A stretch of 64,000 nucleotides of DNA from an uncultured Prevotellaceae bacterium. GTDB lineage: Bacteria > Bacteroidota > Bacteroidia > Bacteroidales > Bacteroidaceae. Positions 17,189 through 26,327 of this stretch are shown piece after piece; the stretch's first letter is position 1; each line of letters starts with the position of its first letter. The notes beneath the pieces are model-generated. The model saw only the letters and a program-made list of their open reading frames with translations, did no database searches and was not told the origin of the DNA. Where the stretch lies: contig CACXIP010000005.1 in assembly GCA_902767775.1 (NCBI GenBank), positions 1-64,000 of the forward strand. Direction: 5' to 3'. The position numbers and the translations under genes were made by a program.

Positions 17189-17579
17189 GCAATTCATTAG
17201 AAATTCGGTGTGAGGAATACAATTGCAGAAAGGCACCCGCCAAAACCAGCATCACCCACTTGTTGTAGAAAAAGGTGATATAGGTATGCCACGACATGAA
17301 ACGCCCAATGAATTGGTAATGCGTGTCGACCATCGAGACACCGGCGAGGATGAAGAACACCCCCGAGGCAATCATGATTTTCCTCAGCCTACGTATAGTC
17401 ATGTTGTCACCATCATAGCGCTGCTGCCACTGCATGAGGACAAAGGCCAATGTGCCTGCCAGAAACACCCATGAGAAAATCTCGGGATGCCACAGGAAAG
17501 CGCAACACCCTGCTCCCACTGCCATGAGAATGGCACCGACAAGCATCACTGCAGTCTGAATCCTACTGAGCTGTCTCAT
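17178..17579 (-). CDS. Small integral membrane protein of unknown function
   Basis: A 133-residue protein with four predicted membrane segments (starting about residues 9, 34, 70 and 106) and short basic loops. I do not recognise a family. The start at 17579 (MRQLSRIQTAV) overlaps the ftsB stop by 17 bases; the frame is open further upstream to 17627 but only as an overlap with ftsB. The tight coupling to ftsB suggests a membrane or cell-envelope role, but nothing in the sequence defines it. Confidence 0.65.
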   Translation of the reverse strand: MRQLSRIQTAVMLVGAILMAVGAGCCAFLWHPEIFSWVFLAGTLAFVLMQWQQRYDGDNMTIRRLRKIMIASGVFFILAGVSMVDTHYQFIGRFMSWHTYITFFYNKWVMLVLAGAFLQLYSSHRISNELQKD

Positions 17580-17895
17580 CCTTACCCTCCTCTGCCAATT
17601 CATCGCTGAAGACATAGATATCCTCATCTGTTGCCTTCATAAAATACCGTTCACGGGCTATCTTGCGAATGGCCTCTGGGTCACGCTCCAACTCTGACAG
17701 CCTAAGGGAATCGTGCACATATCGTGCTTCCTGCTTCTCAATCTCATCCTCAAGGTCGGAAATCTGCCGGGCATAACGGTAGCGCTGGAGCATGCTGTTC
17801 TCACCGATGACAGTGATGAGCAACGTGCCCAGAATGATGACAATCACATACTTGAACTTGCTCAAGTATTTCATTAATGTCTTTCCTAATTTCAT
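17563..17895 (-). CDS. ftsB: FtsB/DivIC-type septum formation protein
   Basis: A 110-residue protein with one membrane span (residues about 16-31), followed by a coiled coil around residues 33-70 (RQISDLEDEIEKQEARY) and the short conserved tail RKIARERYFMKATDEDIYVF. This is the DivIC/FtsB architecture, in which the protein forms a complex with FtsL and FtsQ to activate septal peptidoglycan synthesis. A -7 box 31 bases upstream makes it the first gene of a two-gene unit with the following membrane protein. Length and layout are normal. Confidence 0.85.
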   Translation of the reverse strand: MKLGKTLMKYLSKFKYVIVIILGTLLITVIGENSMLQRYRYARQISDLEDEIEKQEARYVHDSLRLSELERDPEAIRKIARERYFMKATDEDIYVFSDELAEEGKDETAQ

Positions 17896-17925
17896 CTACA
17901 TTTCCAATTTCAAAATCCAGAGGTG

Positions 17926-17933
17926 CAAATTTA
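17926..17933 (-). promoter_or_regulatory. -7 element of ftsB
   Basis: The minus strand reads TAAATTTG, matching TAnnTTTG, about 31 bases upstream of the start codon. Confidence 0.6.
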
Positions 17934-17976
17934 ATGCATATTCTACGGATTTCAAAATAAATATGAGGATTTTTTT

Positions 17977-18047
17977 TGGTCGTTTGGGGGGTTGGTCGTT
18001 TGGTCGTTTGGGGGGTTGGGGGTTGGGGGTTAGTCGTTTGGGCGTTT
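17977..18047 (-). repeat. Stop-proximal tandem repeat, units CAAACGAC and CCCCCAA
   Basis: On the minus strand the last codons of the P-type ATPase (RKRPND) are already built from repeat-like CAAACGAC. After the TAA at 18030, blocks of AACCCCC and CCAAACGA continue for about 50 bases. It is one of the seven arrays located at stop codons. Confidence 0.65.
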
Positions 18048-20810
18048 CCTGGTGAGCCACCGATAGATGTCGGGGAAAATCAGGATGGGGGATGTGAAGA
18101 GGATGATGAGTGTCCAGTCGAGGGCAGTCAGGGGAGCAACTTTGAAGAAGCCGCTCGCAAAGTTGACGATGAAAATCTGCCCTAACAGGATGACAACCAC
18201 CACCAGCAGGAATCCCGAACTGTAGTTTTTCTCCAAGGATTTAGGAATGAAGATAAAGTCGTGGATGTCGAGAATAAGACTCCTTCCACTACGGAAATAC
18301 TTGGCATTGAAGATGTTCCAAAACTGCATCATGACGAAGACAGAGAAGAACACACCCAGTTCATAAGGACTCATGTGCTGCTTGCTCTTGGTCATGTCGG
18401 TGAAGCCGACAATGAACTCCTTGAGCATGTCTGCATTGAACAGCATGGCAACCCCCGAACCAGAGGCGGCATCAATGTCACGATGCCACAGCAACTGCCA
18501 CAGGCCGAAGAGGAATACGAAGAACGCCAAACCTACAACAACAATACGGCGCAACATGCGGCGGTCGATGATATGTGCCTTCGAACTGCGCGGTTTCTTC
18601 TTCATCACCCGCTGGTCTGGCGGCAGTGCCGACAGGGCCATGGCGGCGAAGGTATCCATGATGAGGTTGACCCACAGCATTTGCGTGACGTTGAGCGGAG
18701 AGTCGAGCCCCATGAACGCACCCGTCAGCACAATGAGACAGGCACAGATATTGATGGTCATCTGGAAGAGGAGGAACCGTTGGATATTGAGATAGAGCGA
18801 GCGTCCCCAGAGGATGGCCTTATTGATGCTGGCAAAGGAGTTGTCGATGATGGTGATGTCGCTCGCCTCCTTGGCACGCGCCGTACCGTCGCCCATCGAG
18901 AGTCCTACCTGTGCCTTCTTCAGTGCCAACGCGTCGTTGGTGCCGTCGCCCGTCACCGCTACCACATGATTCATCTCCTGCAGCAGCGAGACGAGTCGTG
19001 CCTTGTCTGCAGGCCTTGCCCGAGACAACACTTTCAGTTTGGGCAACACTTCTTTCTTGAGCTGTTCATCCGTCATCGCGGCAAACTCCGCACCTGTGAG
19101 CGACTCCATGGGGTCGTTCTCACTCATGATGCCCGTCTCACGTGCCACTTCATTAGCAGTAAGGGCAACGTCGCCAGTCACCATGATGACCCTCACGCCC
19201 GCACTTCGGCAGGTATCGATAGCAGCGGGCACATCATCCCTCACCGGGTCGGCCATGCCCAAGAAACCGATGAACAATAGAGGCGTGTCCTCACCCTTGG
19301 CAACCTTCTGACAGGCAAAGCCCAAAGTGCGTCGGCCAATGCCCTGAAGGGTCTCAAGCCGTTCACGCACCTCTTCTTCGGTATGCCCTCCGGCGATACC
19401 ATCGCACATGGAGAGCACTATCTCAGGAGCACCTTTCACAAATTTCCATGTCTGTCCGTCGGCCGTGTCTGTTGCCACGGTAACCATGTGCTTGGTCTCA
19501 GAAGAGAACGCCACTTGGTTGACCACGGTGCATCGCTCACGCAGCGGCTGATAGTCGATTTCCTTGCGGCGCTTGAGCCAATAGAGCAGCGACCCCTCGG
19601 TTGGGTTGCCCACAGTACGTGGCTTCCCGTTGGGACGGGTGGCGAGTTCGGCTGTTGAGTTGACGGCGATGCCCAATGCAAATAGGTCGAGGTCCACATA
19701 GATGTCGCTGTCATCAAGCACACGGAGTTTGTTCTTGGTCAGTGTACCCGTCTTATCAGTACACACCACCGTGGCGGCACCCATCGTCTCACAGGCATGG
19801 AGACGGCGCACCAGGTTATTCTCCTTCAGCATCCTGCGCATGCTCAGTGCCATACTGATGGTGACACTCATTGGAAGGCCCTCAGGCACGGCCACCACTA
19901 TCAGCGCAACGGCGATGAGGATGGAATCGAGCGTGAACACAATGAAATCAAGGATGTCTGTATTGTTTTGTGCGTTGCCGTCAAAGAAGAAATAATACAG
20001 CATGCGTCCGGCAACGATGAGAGCAGCGATGATGTAACTGGCATGGGTAATCCACAGCCCCAATGTCCGAAGTTGTTTGTTAAGCGGTGTTTCCACCTGA
20101 GTTTCCTCATTGAGGTTTTTCTCGCCACGTCCTTCCTCCGTCTCCGTTCCCACAGCGGTGACCTGATAGAGGCAGTTGCCCTCGATGACGATGCTTCCAC
20201 GCAACAGGAAATTCTGTGGATAAGCGGTCTGCTGGTCGACTTCACCTTCTGTTTCCGCCATCTTTCGTGTGAACATCTCACCGGTAAAGGCACTCTCATC
20301 CACACGCAACTCCTGTGAAGAGAGCACAGTTCCGTCTGCCGGCACCTCATCGCCATTCTCCAACCTGACGATATCACCCACCACCACGTCACTGCGTTTC
20401 ACCTGCAGCATCTGCGGCCGGTCTTTCTTCCTGTCGGCTCCGGCGAGCCATCGCAACACCTTGACAGGTCTTTCGTCTTTCTTTTGTTTGAGCAAATCAA
20501 ACTCACGGTCGGCCTTCACCTCAAAAATAAAACCAATACCTGTAGCCAGCATCAGTGCCATAAAGACTCCCGAAGGCTCCATCATCGCCTCCCAACCTCG
20601 GTCTCCAACCCATAGTATCTCGTACAACGACACACCTACGGAGAAGACGAAGACCACGAGCAACACGATAATCAGTGGGTCTTTGAACTTGCGCAGATAA
20701 CCTTTCCACAGGGGTTCCTTTTCAGGCTGTGGTATGATATTGAGTCCCTGGCCTTTGGTCACCTCCGGCGACCCTTGTTCCAGGCAGATTTTTCTAATGT
20801 CTTGCTTCAT
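18030..20810 (-). CDS. Calcium-type P2 ATPase
   Basis: A 926-residue cation pump. It has the N-terminal cation ATPase region, an actuator domain with FTGEM near 175, the ion-site helix with PEGLP (309-313) and the phosphorylation site TDKTGTLT with Asp352. KGAPE lies in the nucleotide domain, and the hinge motif GDGTNDALAL is followed by six C-terminal membrane helices. The PEGLP motif and overall length fit the plasma-membrane-type Ca2+ exporters of bacteria. The transported ion is inferred. Its -7 box lies so close to the ATG that the mRNA should be leaderless. The C-terminal codons merge into a tandem repeat. Confidence 0.88.
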   Translation of the reverse strand: MKQDIRKICLEQGSPEVTKGQGLNIIPQPEKEPLWKGYLRKFKDPLIIVLLVVFVFSVGVSLYEILWVGDRGWEAMMEPSGVFMALMLATGIGFIFEVKADREFDLLKQKKDERPVKVLRWLAGADRKKDRPQMLQVKRSDVVVGDIVRLENGDEVPADGTVLSSQELRVDESAFTGEMFTRKMAETEGEVDQQTAYPQNFLLRGSIVIEGNCLYQVTAVGTETEEGRGEKNLNEETQVETPLNKQLRTLGLWITHASYIIAALIVAGRMLYYFFFDGNAQNNTDILDFIVFTLDSILIAVALIVVAVPEGLPMSVTISMALSMRRMLKENNLVRRLHACETMGAATVVCTDKTGTLTKNKLRVLDDSDIYVDLDLFALGIAVNSTAELATRPNGKPRTVGNPTEGSLLYWLKRRKEIDYQPLRERCTVVNQVAFSSETKHMVTVATDTADGQTWKFVKGAPEIVLSMCDGIAGGHTEEEVRERLETLQGIGRRTLGFACQKVAKGEDTPLLFIGFLGMADPVRDDVPAAIDTCRSAGVRVIMVTGDVALTANEVARETGIMSENDPMESLTGAEFAAMTDEQLKKEVLPKLKVLSRARPADKARLVSLLQEMNHVVAVTGDGTNDALALKKAQVGLSMGDGTARAKEASDITIIDNSFASINKAILWGRSLYLNIQRFLLFQMTINICACLIVLTGAFMGLDSPLNVTQMLWVNLIMDTFAAMALSALPPDQRVMKKKPRSSKAHIIDRRMLRRIVVVGLAFFVFLFGLWQLLWHRDIDAASGSGVAMLFNADMLKEFIVGFTDMTKSKQHMSPYELGVFFSVFVMMQFWNIFNAKYFRSGRSLILDIHDFIFIPKSLEKNYSSGFLLVVVVILLGQIFIVNFASGFFKVAPLTALDWTLIILFTSPILIFPDIYRWLTRKRPND

Positions 20811-20817
20811 TGTGGCG

Positions 20818-20825
20818 CAAAGGTA
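20818..20825 (-). promoter_or_regulatory. -7 element directly abutting the ATPase start codon
   Basis: The minus strand reads TACCTTTG and its last base is only 7 bases before the ATG at 20810. A start point a few bases past the box falls at or next to the start codon, predicting a leaderless transcript. Confidence 0.6.
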
Positions 20826-20889
20826 GTGAAAGCAGCAGACAACTCAAAATAAAAACCACCTTTTATTTTGCTTTTCACTCAGCTTTTAT

Positions 20890-20897
20890 TAATTTTG
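20890..20897 (+). promoter_or_regulatory. -7 element of the GH5 gene
   Basis: TAATTTTG matches TAnnTTTG and lies about 40 bases upstream of the start codon at 20937. Confidence 0.55.
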
Positions 20898-20936
20898 GCC
20901 ATCAAAACAAATCATCTTTTTGATAACACATTTTTT

Positions 20937-22304
20937 ATGAAAGACAGACTGACAACGACAACACTCATCATGGTATGTCTGCTGTTTTGGGGAACTGCTT
21001 CAAGAGCCCAAGACGGATTTGACCGTTCTGCCACAGAGATTGTCAACGACATGGCGCCTGGGTGGAACTTGGGCAACACTTTCGAAGCCACGACGAGTTG
21101 GACAGGAGCCGCTCTTTGGAACAACAAGGGCGGGCTATCGTCAGAGACGGGTTGGCAAGACACCAAGACAACCCAGAAGATTATTGATTTTGTCAAAAGC
21201 CTTGGATTCAAGAGCATAAGAATACCATGTGCATGGGCATTCGGACATATCTCTGATGCGGCATCATATACTATCGATGAGAAATGGATGGCGAGAGTTA
21301 AAGAGGTGGTGGACTACTGCATCAATGACGGACTGTATGTGGTGCTTAACGACCATTGGGATGGTGGATGGATTGACGACCAAATGAAAAACTCCGACCC
21401 AGCGGTCATCGCACGCAACAAGAAAATTCTCACCACGCTGTGGACACAGATAGCCAATGCTTTCAAAGACTACGATGAGCACCTCCTCTTCGCCGGCATG
21501 AACGAACCACCGGCAGAGGACCAAGCAGCCACCAACAACCTGATACAATACAATCAAGCATTCGTTGATGCCGTGCGTGCCACCGGAGGCAACAATGCTC
21601 GGCGCGTGCTGGTGGTGCAAGGACCATCGACCAACATCGAACACACTTGCAAGTTCATGGCCAACAAGATGCCTTCTGATGTAGTGGAAGGCAAGCTTGC
21701 CGTGGAAATACACTACTATAATCCATGGCAGTTTTGGGGCATGGAGAAAGACGAGTCGTGGGGAAAAGTATTCTATTATTGGGGCAGTGGCAACCATCAC
21801 AGCGGTTCTGCCCACAATGCCACATGGGGTGAAGAAAAAGACATGAAGAACCAGTTGCAGATGATGAAAACCAACTTCGTAGACAAGGGCTATCCCGTAG
21901 TGATTGGGGAATTCGGAGCCAACTGGCGCGACCTCTCAGGTCAGCCCAACGAGAGTCAGGAAAAACACAATGCCTCCATCAAAGCCCATTATCGCGAACT
22001 CCATCGGCTATGCAAGGAATTAGGCGGCATGGTGCCGATGACATGGGATACCAACTACAGGAGTCAGAACGGAACGAAGGGAAGCATGACCATTGTGAAC
22101 CGTAAGGACCTGACGGTATTCGGGATTTATGCCATGGAGGGCATCAATGAGATTTATCCACGTCCTTCTGAATCGTCAGTCAATACCATAGCCCAACCTG
22201 TGAGCAACAAGGAAGTTATCCATACCCTGCAAGGCATACGCCTCAATCAAATGCCTATGACTAAGGGCATCTATATCATCAATGGCAAGAAAATAATAAG
22301 GTAA
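20937..22304 (+). CDS. Secreted GH5 endoglucanase-type glycoside hydrolase
   Basis: A 455-residue protein. The signal peptide (MKDRLTTTTLIMVCLLFWGTA and on to Ala-Gln) starts at 20937; an upstream ATG at 20868 would bury it. The GH5 hallmarks are GWNLGNTFEA near 45, RIPCAWA near 95, the acid/base Glu190 in FAGMNEPP, His259 in HYYNPW and the nucleophile Glu325 in VVIGEFGANW. Members retain beta-glycosidic configuration and cut cellulose, beta-glucan, xyloglucan or mannan; the substrate here is not certain. The last 30 residues end GIYIINGKKIIR, a short type IX-like sorting tail. It stands alone, divergent from the ATPase. Confidence 0.88.
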   Translation: MKDRLTTTTLIMVCLLFWGTASRAQDGFDRSATEIVNDMAPGWNLGNTFEATTSWTGAALWNNKGGLSSETGWQDTKTTQKIIDFVKSLGFKSIRIPCAWAFGHISDAASYTIDEKWMARVKEVVDYCINDGLYVVLNDHWDGGWIDDQMKNSDPAVIARNKKILTTLWTQIANAFKDYDEHLLFAGMNEPPAEDQAATNNLIQYNQAFVDAVRATGGNNARRVLVVQGPSTNIEHTCKFMANKMPSDVVEGKLAVEIHYYNPWQFWGMEKDESWGKVFYYWGSGNHHSGSAHNATWGEEKDMKNQLQMMKTNFVDKGYPVVIGEFGANWRDLSGQPNESQEKHNASIKAHYRELHRLCKELGGMVPMTWDTNYRSQNGTKGSMTIVNRKDLTVFGIYAMEGINEIYPRPSESSVNTIAQPVSNKEVIHTLQGIRLNQMPMTKGIYIINGKKIIR

Positions 22305-22324
22305 TAAAACTTTCGCAAGTTGAA

Positions 22325-24421
22325 ATGAAAAAAATCATCATCCCCCTACTCACTCTTTGCGCCATGACTATGCACGCACAGAAAATCACCTATCCCGCCA
22401 CCCCCAAGGATGGCACAGTCGATGAATATTTTGGAACGAAGGTAGCCGACCCCTACCGATGGTTGGAAAACGACACCAGCGCACAGACCGCCGCATGGGT
22501 AAAGGCAGAAAATGCCGTCACCGATGCTTACCTTCAGGCCATTCCCGGCAGGTCGAAACTCCTTGAGCGCCTGCGCCAGGTGTCCAACTACGAGAAAGTG
22601 AGCGTCCCATTTTACCGGTATGGCAAATGGTATTTCTACAAGAACGACGGTCTGCAAAACCAAAGTGTGATGTATGTGACCGACGAGTTGGGCGGCACCC
22701 CGCGCGTGTTTCTCGACCCCAACTCCCTGAGCAACGACGGTACGGTAGCACTCAAAGGCGTCTATTTCTCACACAATGGCAAGTATGCCGCCTACAGCAT
22801 CTCCCGCAGCGGGTCGGACTGGCAAGAGTTTTACGTTCTCGATGCCAAGACAGGCCAGTTGCTTGACGACCATGTGGAATGGGCGAAGTTCTCCGGTGCC
22901 TCATGGCATGGCGACGGATTCTATTACTCAGCCTATGACCTGCCTGAGAAGGGAAAGGAGTTCTCAAACGTCAACGAGGGTCACAAGGTTTACTACCACC
23001 GCATCGGGACTCCCCAGAGCGCCGACCAAATCATCTATATGAACCCAACAGAACCGAAACGGTTTTACAGCGTGTCGGTGAACAAGGAGGAGACGATGAT
23101 GTTTCTTTTTGAGAGTGGAGCAGGCGACGGCAACAACCTGTATGTGCGCGACCTGCGCATACCCAACTCCCAGTTCATCCAGATGACATCCAATATGGAC
23201 TGCACCTACTCGCCCATCGAGAACATAGGCGACAAAATATATTTGGTCACCAACGACCATGCCCCACGCTCAAAGGTGATGATGGCAGACATCCACAATC
23301 CTGGTTTCAGCCACTGGCAGGAAATTGTGGCTGAAGACAATGATGTGCTCGACAATGCCGACATCATCAACGGAAAACTGCTGCTCTGCTACAGTAAGGA
23401 TGCCTCCACGCACGCCTACCTCCACCAACTCAGCGGTGAGCGCATCCGAGAGATTAAACTGCCCTCGGTGGGGTCTGCCTCGTTCAGCGGAGAGAAAGAC
23501 CGTAAGGAATGTTTCTATTCCTTTAGTTCATTCACCATCCCCGGCACCATCTACCGCTACGACATCGATGCCGACAGCCACACGGTGTATGCCGCCCCCA
23601 AGGTGAATTTCAAACAAAATGACTTTGTGAGCGAACAAGTGTTCTTCAACAGCAAGGACGGCACACGCATTCCCATGTTCCTCACCTATAAAAAAGGACT
23701 GAAGCGCAACGGCAAGAACCCCGTCCTCGTCTATGGATACGGCGGTTTCAACATCGGACTGAGTCCGTCGTTCTCCGCCACGCGAATTCCCTTCCTCGAG
23801 CACGGAGGCATCTATGCCATGGTCAACCTGCGCGGTGGCAGCGAATACGGCGAGGAATGGCACCAGGCAGGCACGAAGATGAGGAAACAGAACGTATTCG
23901 ATGACTTCATCGGCGCCACGGAATGGCTCATCGCACAGCGATACACCAACAGTCAGCGCGTCGCCATCCAAGGCGGTTCCAACGGCGGACTGCTCGTGGG
24001 TGCCTGCATGACGCAGCGGCCCGACCTTTTCAAGGTAGCCATTCCCCAAGTGGGTGTGATGGATATGCTGCGCTATCACCTGTTCACTATTGGTTGGAAC
24101 TGGGCAAGCGACTATGGCACCAGTGCCGACAGCCGTGAGATGTTTGAATACCTGCGCGGCTACTCACCCTTGCACAACCTGCGTCCGGGCACCGCCTATC
24201 CTGCCACCCTCGTCACCACAGCCGACCACGACGACCGCGTGGTGCCCGCCCACTCCTTCAAGTTCGCCGCCACCCTGCAGGAATGCCACGTTGGTTCCAA
24301 CCCCGTACTCATCCGTATCGACTCGAAGGCAGGACATGGTTCCGGCAAGCCGATGACGAAGGTTTTGGAAGAGCAGGCCGACATCTATGGCTTCATCATG
24401 CACAATTTGGGAATGAAATAG
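22325..24421 (+). CDS. Prolyl oligopeptidase family (S9A) peptidase
   Basis: A 698-residue peptidase that cleaves after proline in short peptides. The signal-like start MKKIIIPLLTLCAMTMHAQK suggests a periplasmic location. A seven-bladed propeller occupies about residues 75-420. The alpha/beta-hydrolase domain has Ser552 in GGSNGG, Asp at about 637 in DHDDRVVP and His671 in KAGHGSG; all three catalytic residues are present. It follows the GH5 gene by 20 bases on the same strand and may be co-transcribed. The stop codon leads straight into a tandem-repeat array. Confidence 0.9.
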   Translation: MKKIIIPLLTLCAMTMHAQKITYPATPKDGTVDEYFGTKVADPYRWLENDTSAQTAAWVKAENAVTDAYLQAIPGRSKLLERLRQVSNYEKVSVPFYRYGKWYFYKNDGLQNQSVMYVTDELGGTPRVFLDPNSLSNDGTVALKGVYFSHNGKYAAYSISRSGSDWQEFYVLDAKTGQLLDDHVEWAKFSGASWHGDGFYYSAYDLPEKGKEFSNVNEGHKVYYHRIGTPQSADQIIYMNPTEPKRFYSVSVNKEETMMFLFESGAGDGNNLYVRDLRIPNSQFIQMTSNMDCTYSPIENIGDKIYLVTNDHAPRSKVMMADIHNPGFSHWQEIVAEDNDVLDNADIINGKLLLCYSKDASTHAYLHQLSGERIREIKLPSVGSASFSGEKDRKECFYSFSSFTIPGTIYRYDIDADSHTVYAAPKVNFKQNDFVSEQVFFNSKDGTRIPMFLTYKKGLKRNGKNPVLVYGYGGFNIGLSPSFSATRIPFLEHGGIYAMVNLRGGSEYGEEWHQAGTKMRKQNVFDDFIGATEWLIAQRYTNSQRVAIQGGSNGGLLVGACMTQRPDLFKVAIPQVGVMDMLRYHLFTIGWNWASDYGTSADSREMFEYLRGYSPLHNLRPGTAYPATLVTTADHDDRVVPAHSFKFAATLQECHVGSNPVLIRIDSKAGHGSGKPMTKVLEEQADIYGFIMHNLGMK

Positions 24422-24517
24422 ATTGAGATTTGAGATTTGAAAATTGAGATTTGAGATTTGAAAATTGAGATTTGAGATTTGAAAATTGAGATTTGAAAAT
24501 TGAAAATTGAGATTTGA
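24421..24517 (+). repeat. Stop-proximal tandem repeat, unit GAGATTTG/AAAATT
   Basis: Starting at the last base of the peptidase stop codon, about 95 bases are filled with GAGATTTG and GAAAATT units. The array ends at the start of the next gene's ribosome-binding region. The same unit appears at 40400-40517. Confidence 0.75.
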
Positions 24518-24520
24518 CAT

Positions 24521-25474
24521 ATGACAGTCAAGGAGATTTTTGAGTTACGCAAGCAGGGGCGGATAGAAGAGGCATATGAGGCCATCCGCCCGATGTATGC
24601 CGTCCACAAAGGGAAATACACCACGCTCGCCATGTTCTGGACCGGCAACGACATCATGCGCAAGCGACTGACCGAGAAGCGACACACCGAGGCTAGGAAA
24701 ATTTTTGAGGCATTGCTCCACGTACTCCCCAACATCGACGACAAAGACGGGAAAGCCCATGCCTCCATCATGGGCGCCGCAGTACTGATGGGAGAGACAG
24801 TTCAAGGATTCAACACCTTGAAGTTCATCAGCGATTATGCCTCAAGCCATCTCAAGGAGACCGACTGGCAGGCATTCCTGCCAGAGAAGAAGGAAGGAGA
24901 GCCAGACAACAAACGCCAGTTTCCTCTGCCTTCCAATGCCCAGCGGTTGCTCACCCAGGCTTTCCATCAACTGCGCCGACAACCCACGGTCGACAATGCC
25001 CTTGTTGTCATGCCGATGCTGCAAGAGGCATTGAGAAGACGGCCATACGACAAAAACCACCAACGCCAAATGGCTGTGGTATATGGCATCATGGGCGAAC
25101 GGGAGAAAGCAGCCAACCTCTACAAGCAGATGCTCACCCGCTACCACGACAGTTGGCTCTATGCCGACCTTGCACAACTCACCGATGACCCAGGACACAA
25201 GGCCGCCTTCCTCTGCCAAGCCATCACCCATCAACGGCAGAAACAGTTCCGCTCAGGCTACCACCTACAACTGGCCCAACTGCTTGCTGACCGCGACCCT
25301 TCAAGAGCCGCTCACGAACTGCAGCAGTGCATCGCCATCAGGAAGGCAGAAGGACACCCCATCACCAAACCCATCAGCGAACTCTCCGCAAAACTGTCTT
25401 CAGCGACACCTGCTACCTTGGCGGCACAAAGCGATTTCTACCGCAGAATGGCCGAAAAATATGGCATTGGCTAA
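24521..25474 (+). CDS. TPR-like helical protein of unknown function
   Basis: A 317-residue soluble protein starting MTVKEIFELRKQGRIEEAYEA. Residues 1-60 and 120-300 have the spacing of tetratricopeptide-like helix pairs (for example QMAVVYGIMGEREKAANLYKQML), suggesting a protein-protein scaffold. There is no signal peptide. I do not recognise a specific family. The repeat array directly upstream leaves almost no room for a separate promoter, so it is probably transcribed with the peptidase gene; the next gene has its own -7 box. Confidence 0.6.
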   Translation: MTVKEIFELRKQGRIEEAYEAIRPMYAVHKGKYTTLAMFWTGNDIMRKRLTEKRHTEARKIFEALLHVLPNIDDKDGKAHASIMGAAVLMGETVQGFNTLKFISDYASSHLKETDWQAFLPEKKEGEPDNKRQFPLPSNAQRLLTQAFHQLRRQPTVDNALVVMPMLQEALRRRPYDKNHQRQMAVVYGIMGEREKAANLYKQMLTRYHDSWLYADLAQLTDDPGHKAAFLCQAITHQRQKQFRSGYHLQLAQLLADRDPSRAAHELQQCIAIRKAEGHPITKPISELSAKLSSATPATLAAQSDFYRRMAEKYGIG

Positions 25475-25524
25475 AAAAATGCCAATAAATCAAAAATGAG
25501 CACCCCAAAACAGACTATTTTTAG

Positions 25525-25532
25525 TATCTTTG
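25525..25532 (+). promoter_or_regulatory. -7 element of the CHU_C-domain gene
   Basis: TATCTTTG matches TAnnTTTG and lies 28 bases before the ATG at 25560. It overlaps an upstream in-frame ATG (25530), arguing that translation begins at 25560. Confidence 0.6.
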
Positions 25533-25559
25533 CGTTTTGATAAGAAACAAAAAGACATA

Positions 25560-26300
25560 ATGACAAAGAAATTTGCTTTTTTAGCCATACTGGCAGGCTT
25601 CGCCCTCACCGCCTTCGCTCAGGACGATGAGCCGCCAACCATCGACCCCATCGCCACCTTCAAAGACTCAGAAGGCAAAGAGGAAGAGAGCACAGATTTC
25701 TCAGGGTCGGCTCCCATCACCGGACATTTTCAGGCCAACCCCGAGAATGTGGGGTCATGGAATGAATACTACGAGTGGCGCTTCACCCTTGAAGGACAAG
25801 AGCAGGGAGAGCCCTACCTTATCCGTTATGAGCAAGACACCGATTACACCTTTACCCAGGCTGGTTCACACAAAATCGTATGCTACGCCATATTCACCCA
25901 GGGCAACGACACTATCGCCTACACCCAAGAATACTGGAATGACCTCGGTCCTATCCGTGTCACGGTAAGCGAGAGCAAACTCGACATGCCCAATGCCTTC
26001 TCCCCCAATGGCGACGACATCAACGACACATACAAGCCAAAGGAAGGTTGGAAGAGTCTGGTGGAGTTCAGGGCCATCATCTTCAACCGTTGGGGACAGA
26101 AGATGTATGAGTGGAACGACCCCGCCTCCGACGGATGGGACGGCACCTTCAACGGGCATCCTGTGAAAGAGGGTGTGTATTTCGTTGATGTGACAGCCAA
26201 GGGAGCGGACGGACGCAAATACCACATCAGGAAAGACGTCAACCTCCTACGCGGTTTCCGTGAGCACGGTACAACCGGAGGCGGAGGTGGGACGGAATAA
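25560..26300 (+). CDS. Secreted protein with gliding-type (CHU_C) C-terminal domain
   Basis: A 246-residue protein with signal peptide [21 protein letters not shown] beta-rich, PKD-like region covers about 25-140. A C-terminal CHU_C domain (about 145-230) has [28 protein letters not shown] and [18 protein letters not shown]. This domain is the type B sorting signal of the type IX secretion system, so the protein is probably exported and placed on the surface. A Gly-rich end (TTGGGGGTE) follows the domain, which is unusual. The biological target is unknown; it lies just upstream of uvrA without clear functional link. Confidence 0.8.
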   Translation: MTKKFAFLAILAGFALTAFAQDDEPPTIDPIATFKDSEGKEEESTDFSGSAPITGHFQANPENVGSWNEYYEWRFTLEGQEQGEPYLIRYEQDTDYTFTQAGSHKIVCYAIFTQGNDTIAYTQEYWNDLGPIRVTVSESKLDMPNAFSPNGDDINDTYKPKEGWKSLVEFRAIIFNRWGQKMYEWNDPASDGWDGTFNGHPVKEGVYFVDVTAKGADGRKYHIRKDVNLLRGFREHGTTGGGGGTE

Positions 26301-26327
26301 TTCACCGCAAGCCTTTCTTCCAACTCC

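Noticed and set aside
18261-19280. Plus-strand frame of 339 codons
   Set aside because: Antisense to the P-type ATPase with all its motifs; His/Glu-rich shadow composition.
24421-24520. CRISPR array
   Set aside because: Units are only 7-15 bases with no spacers of even length and no cas genes; it is a simple tandem repeat.
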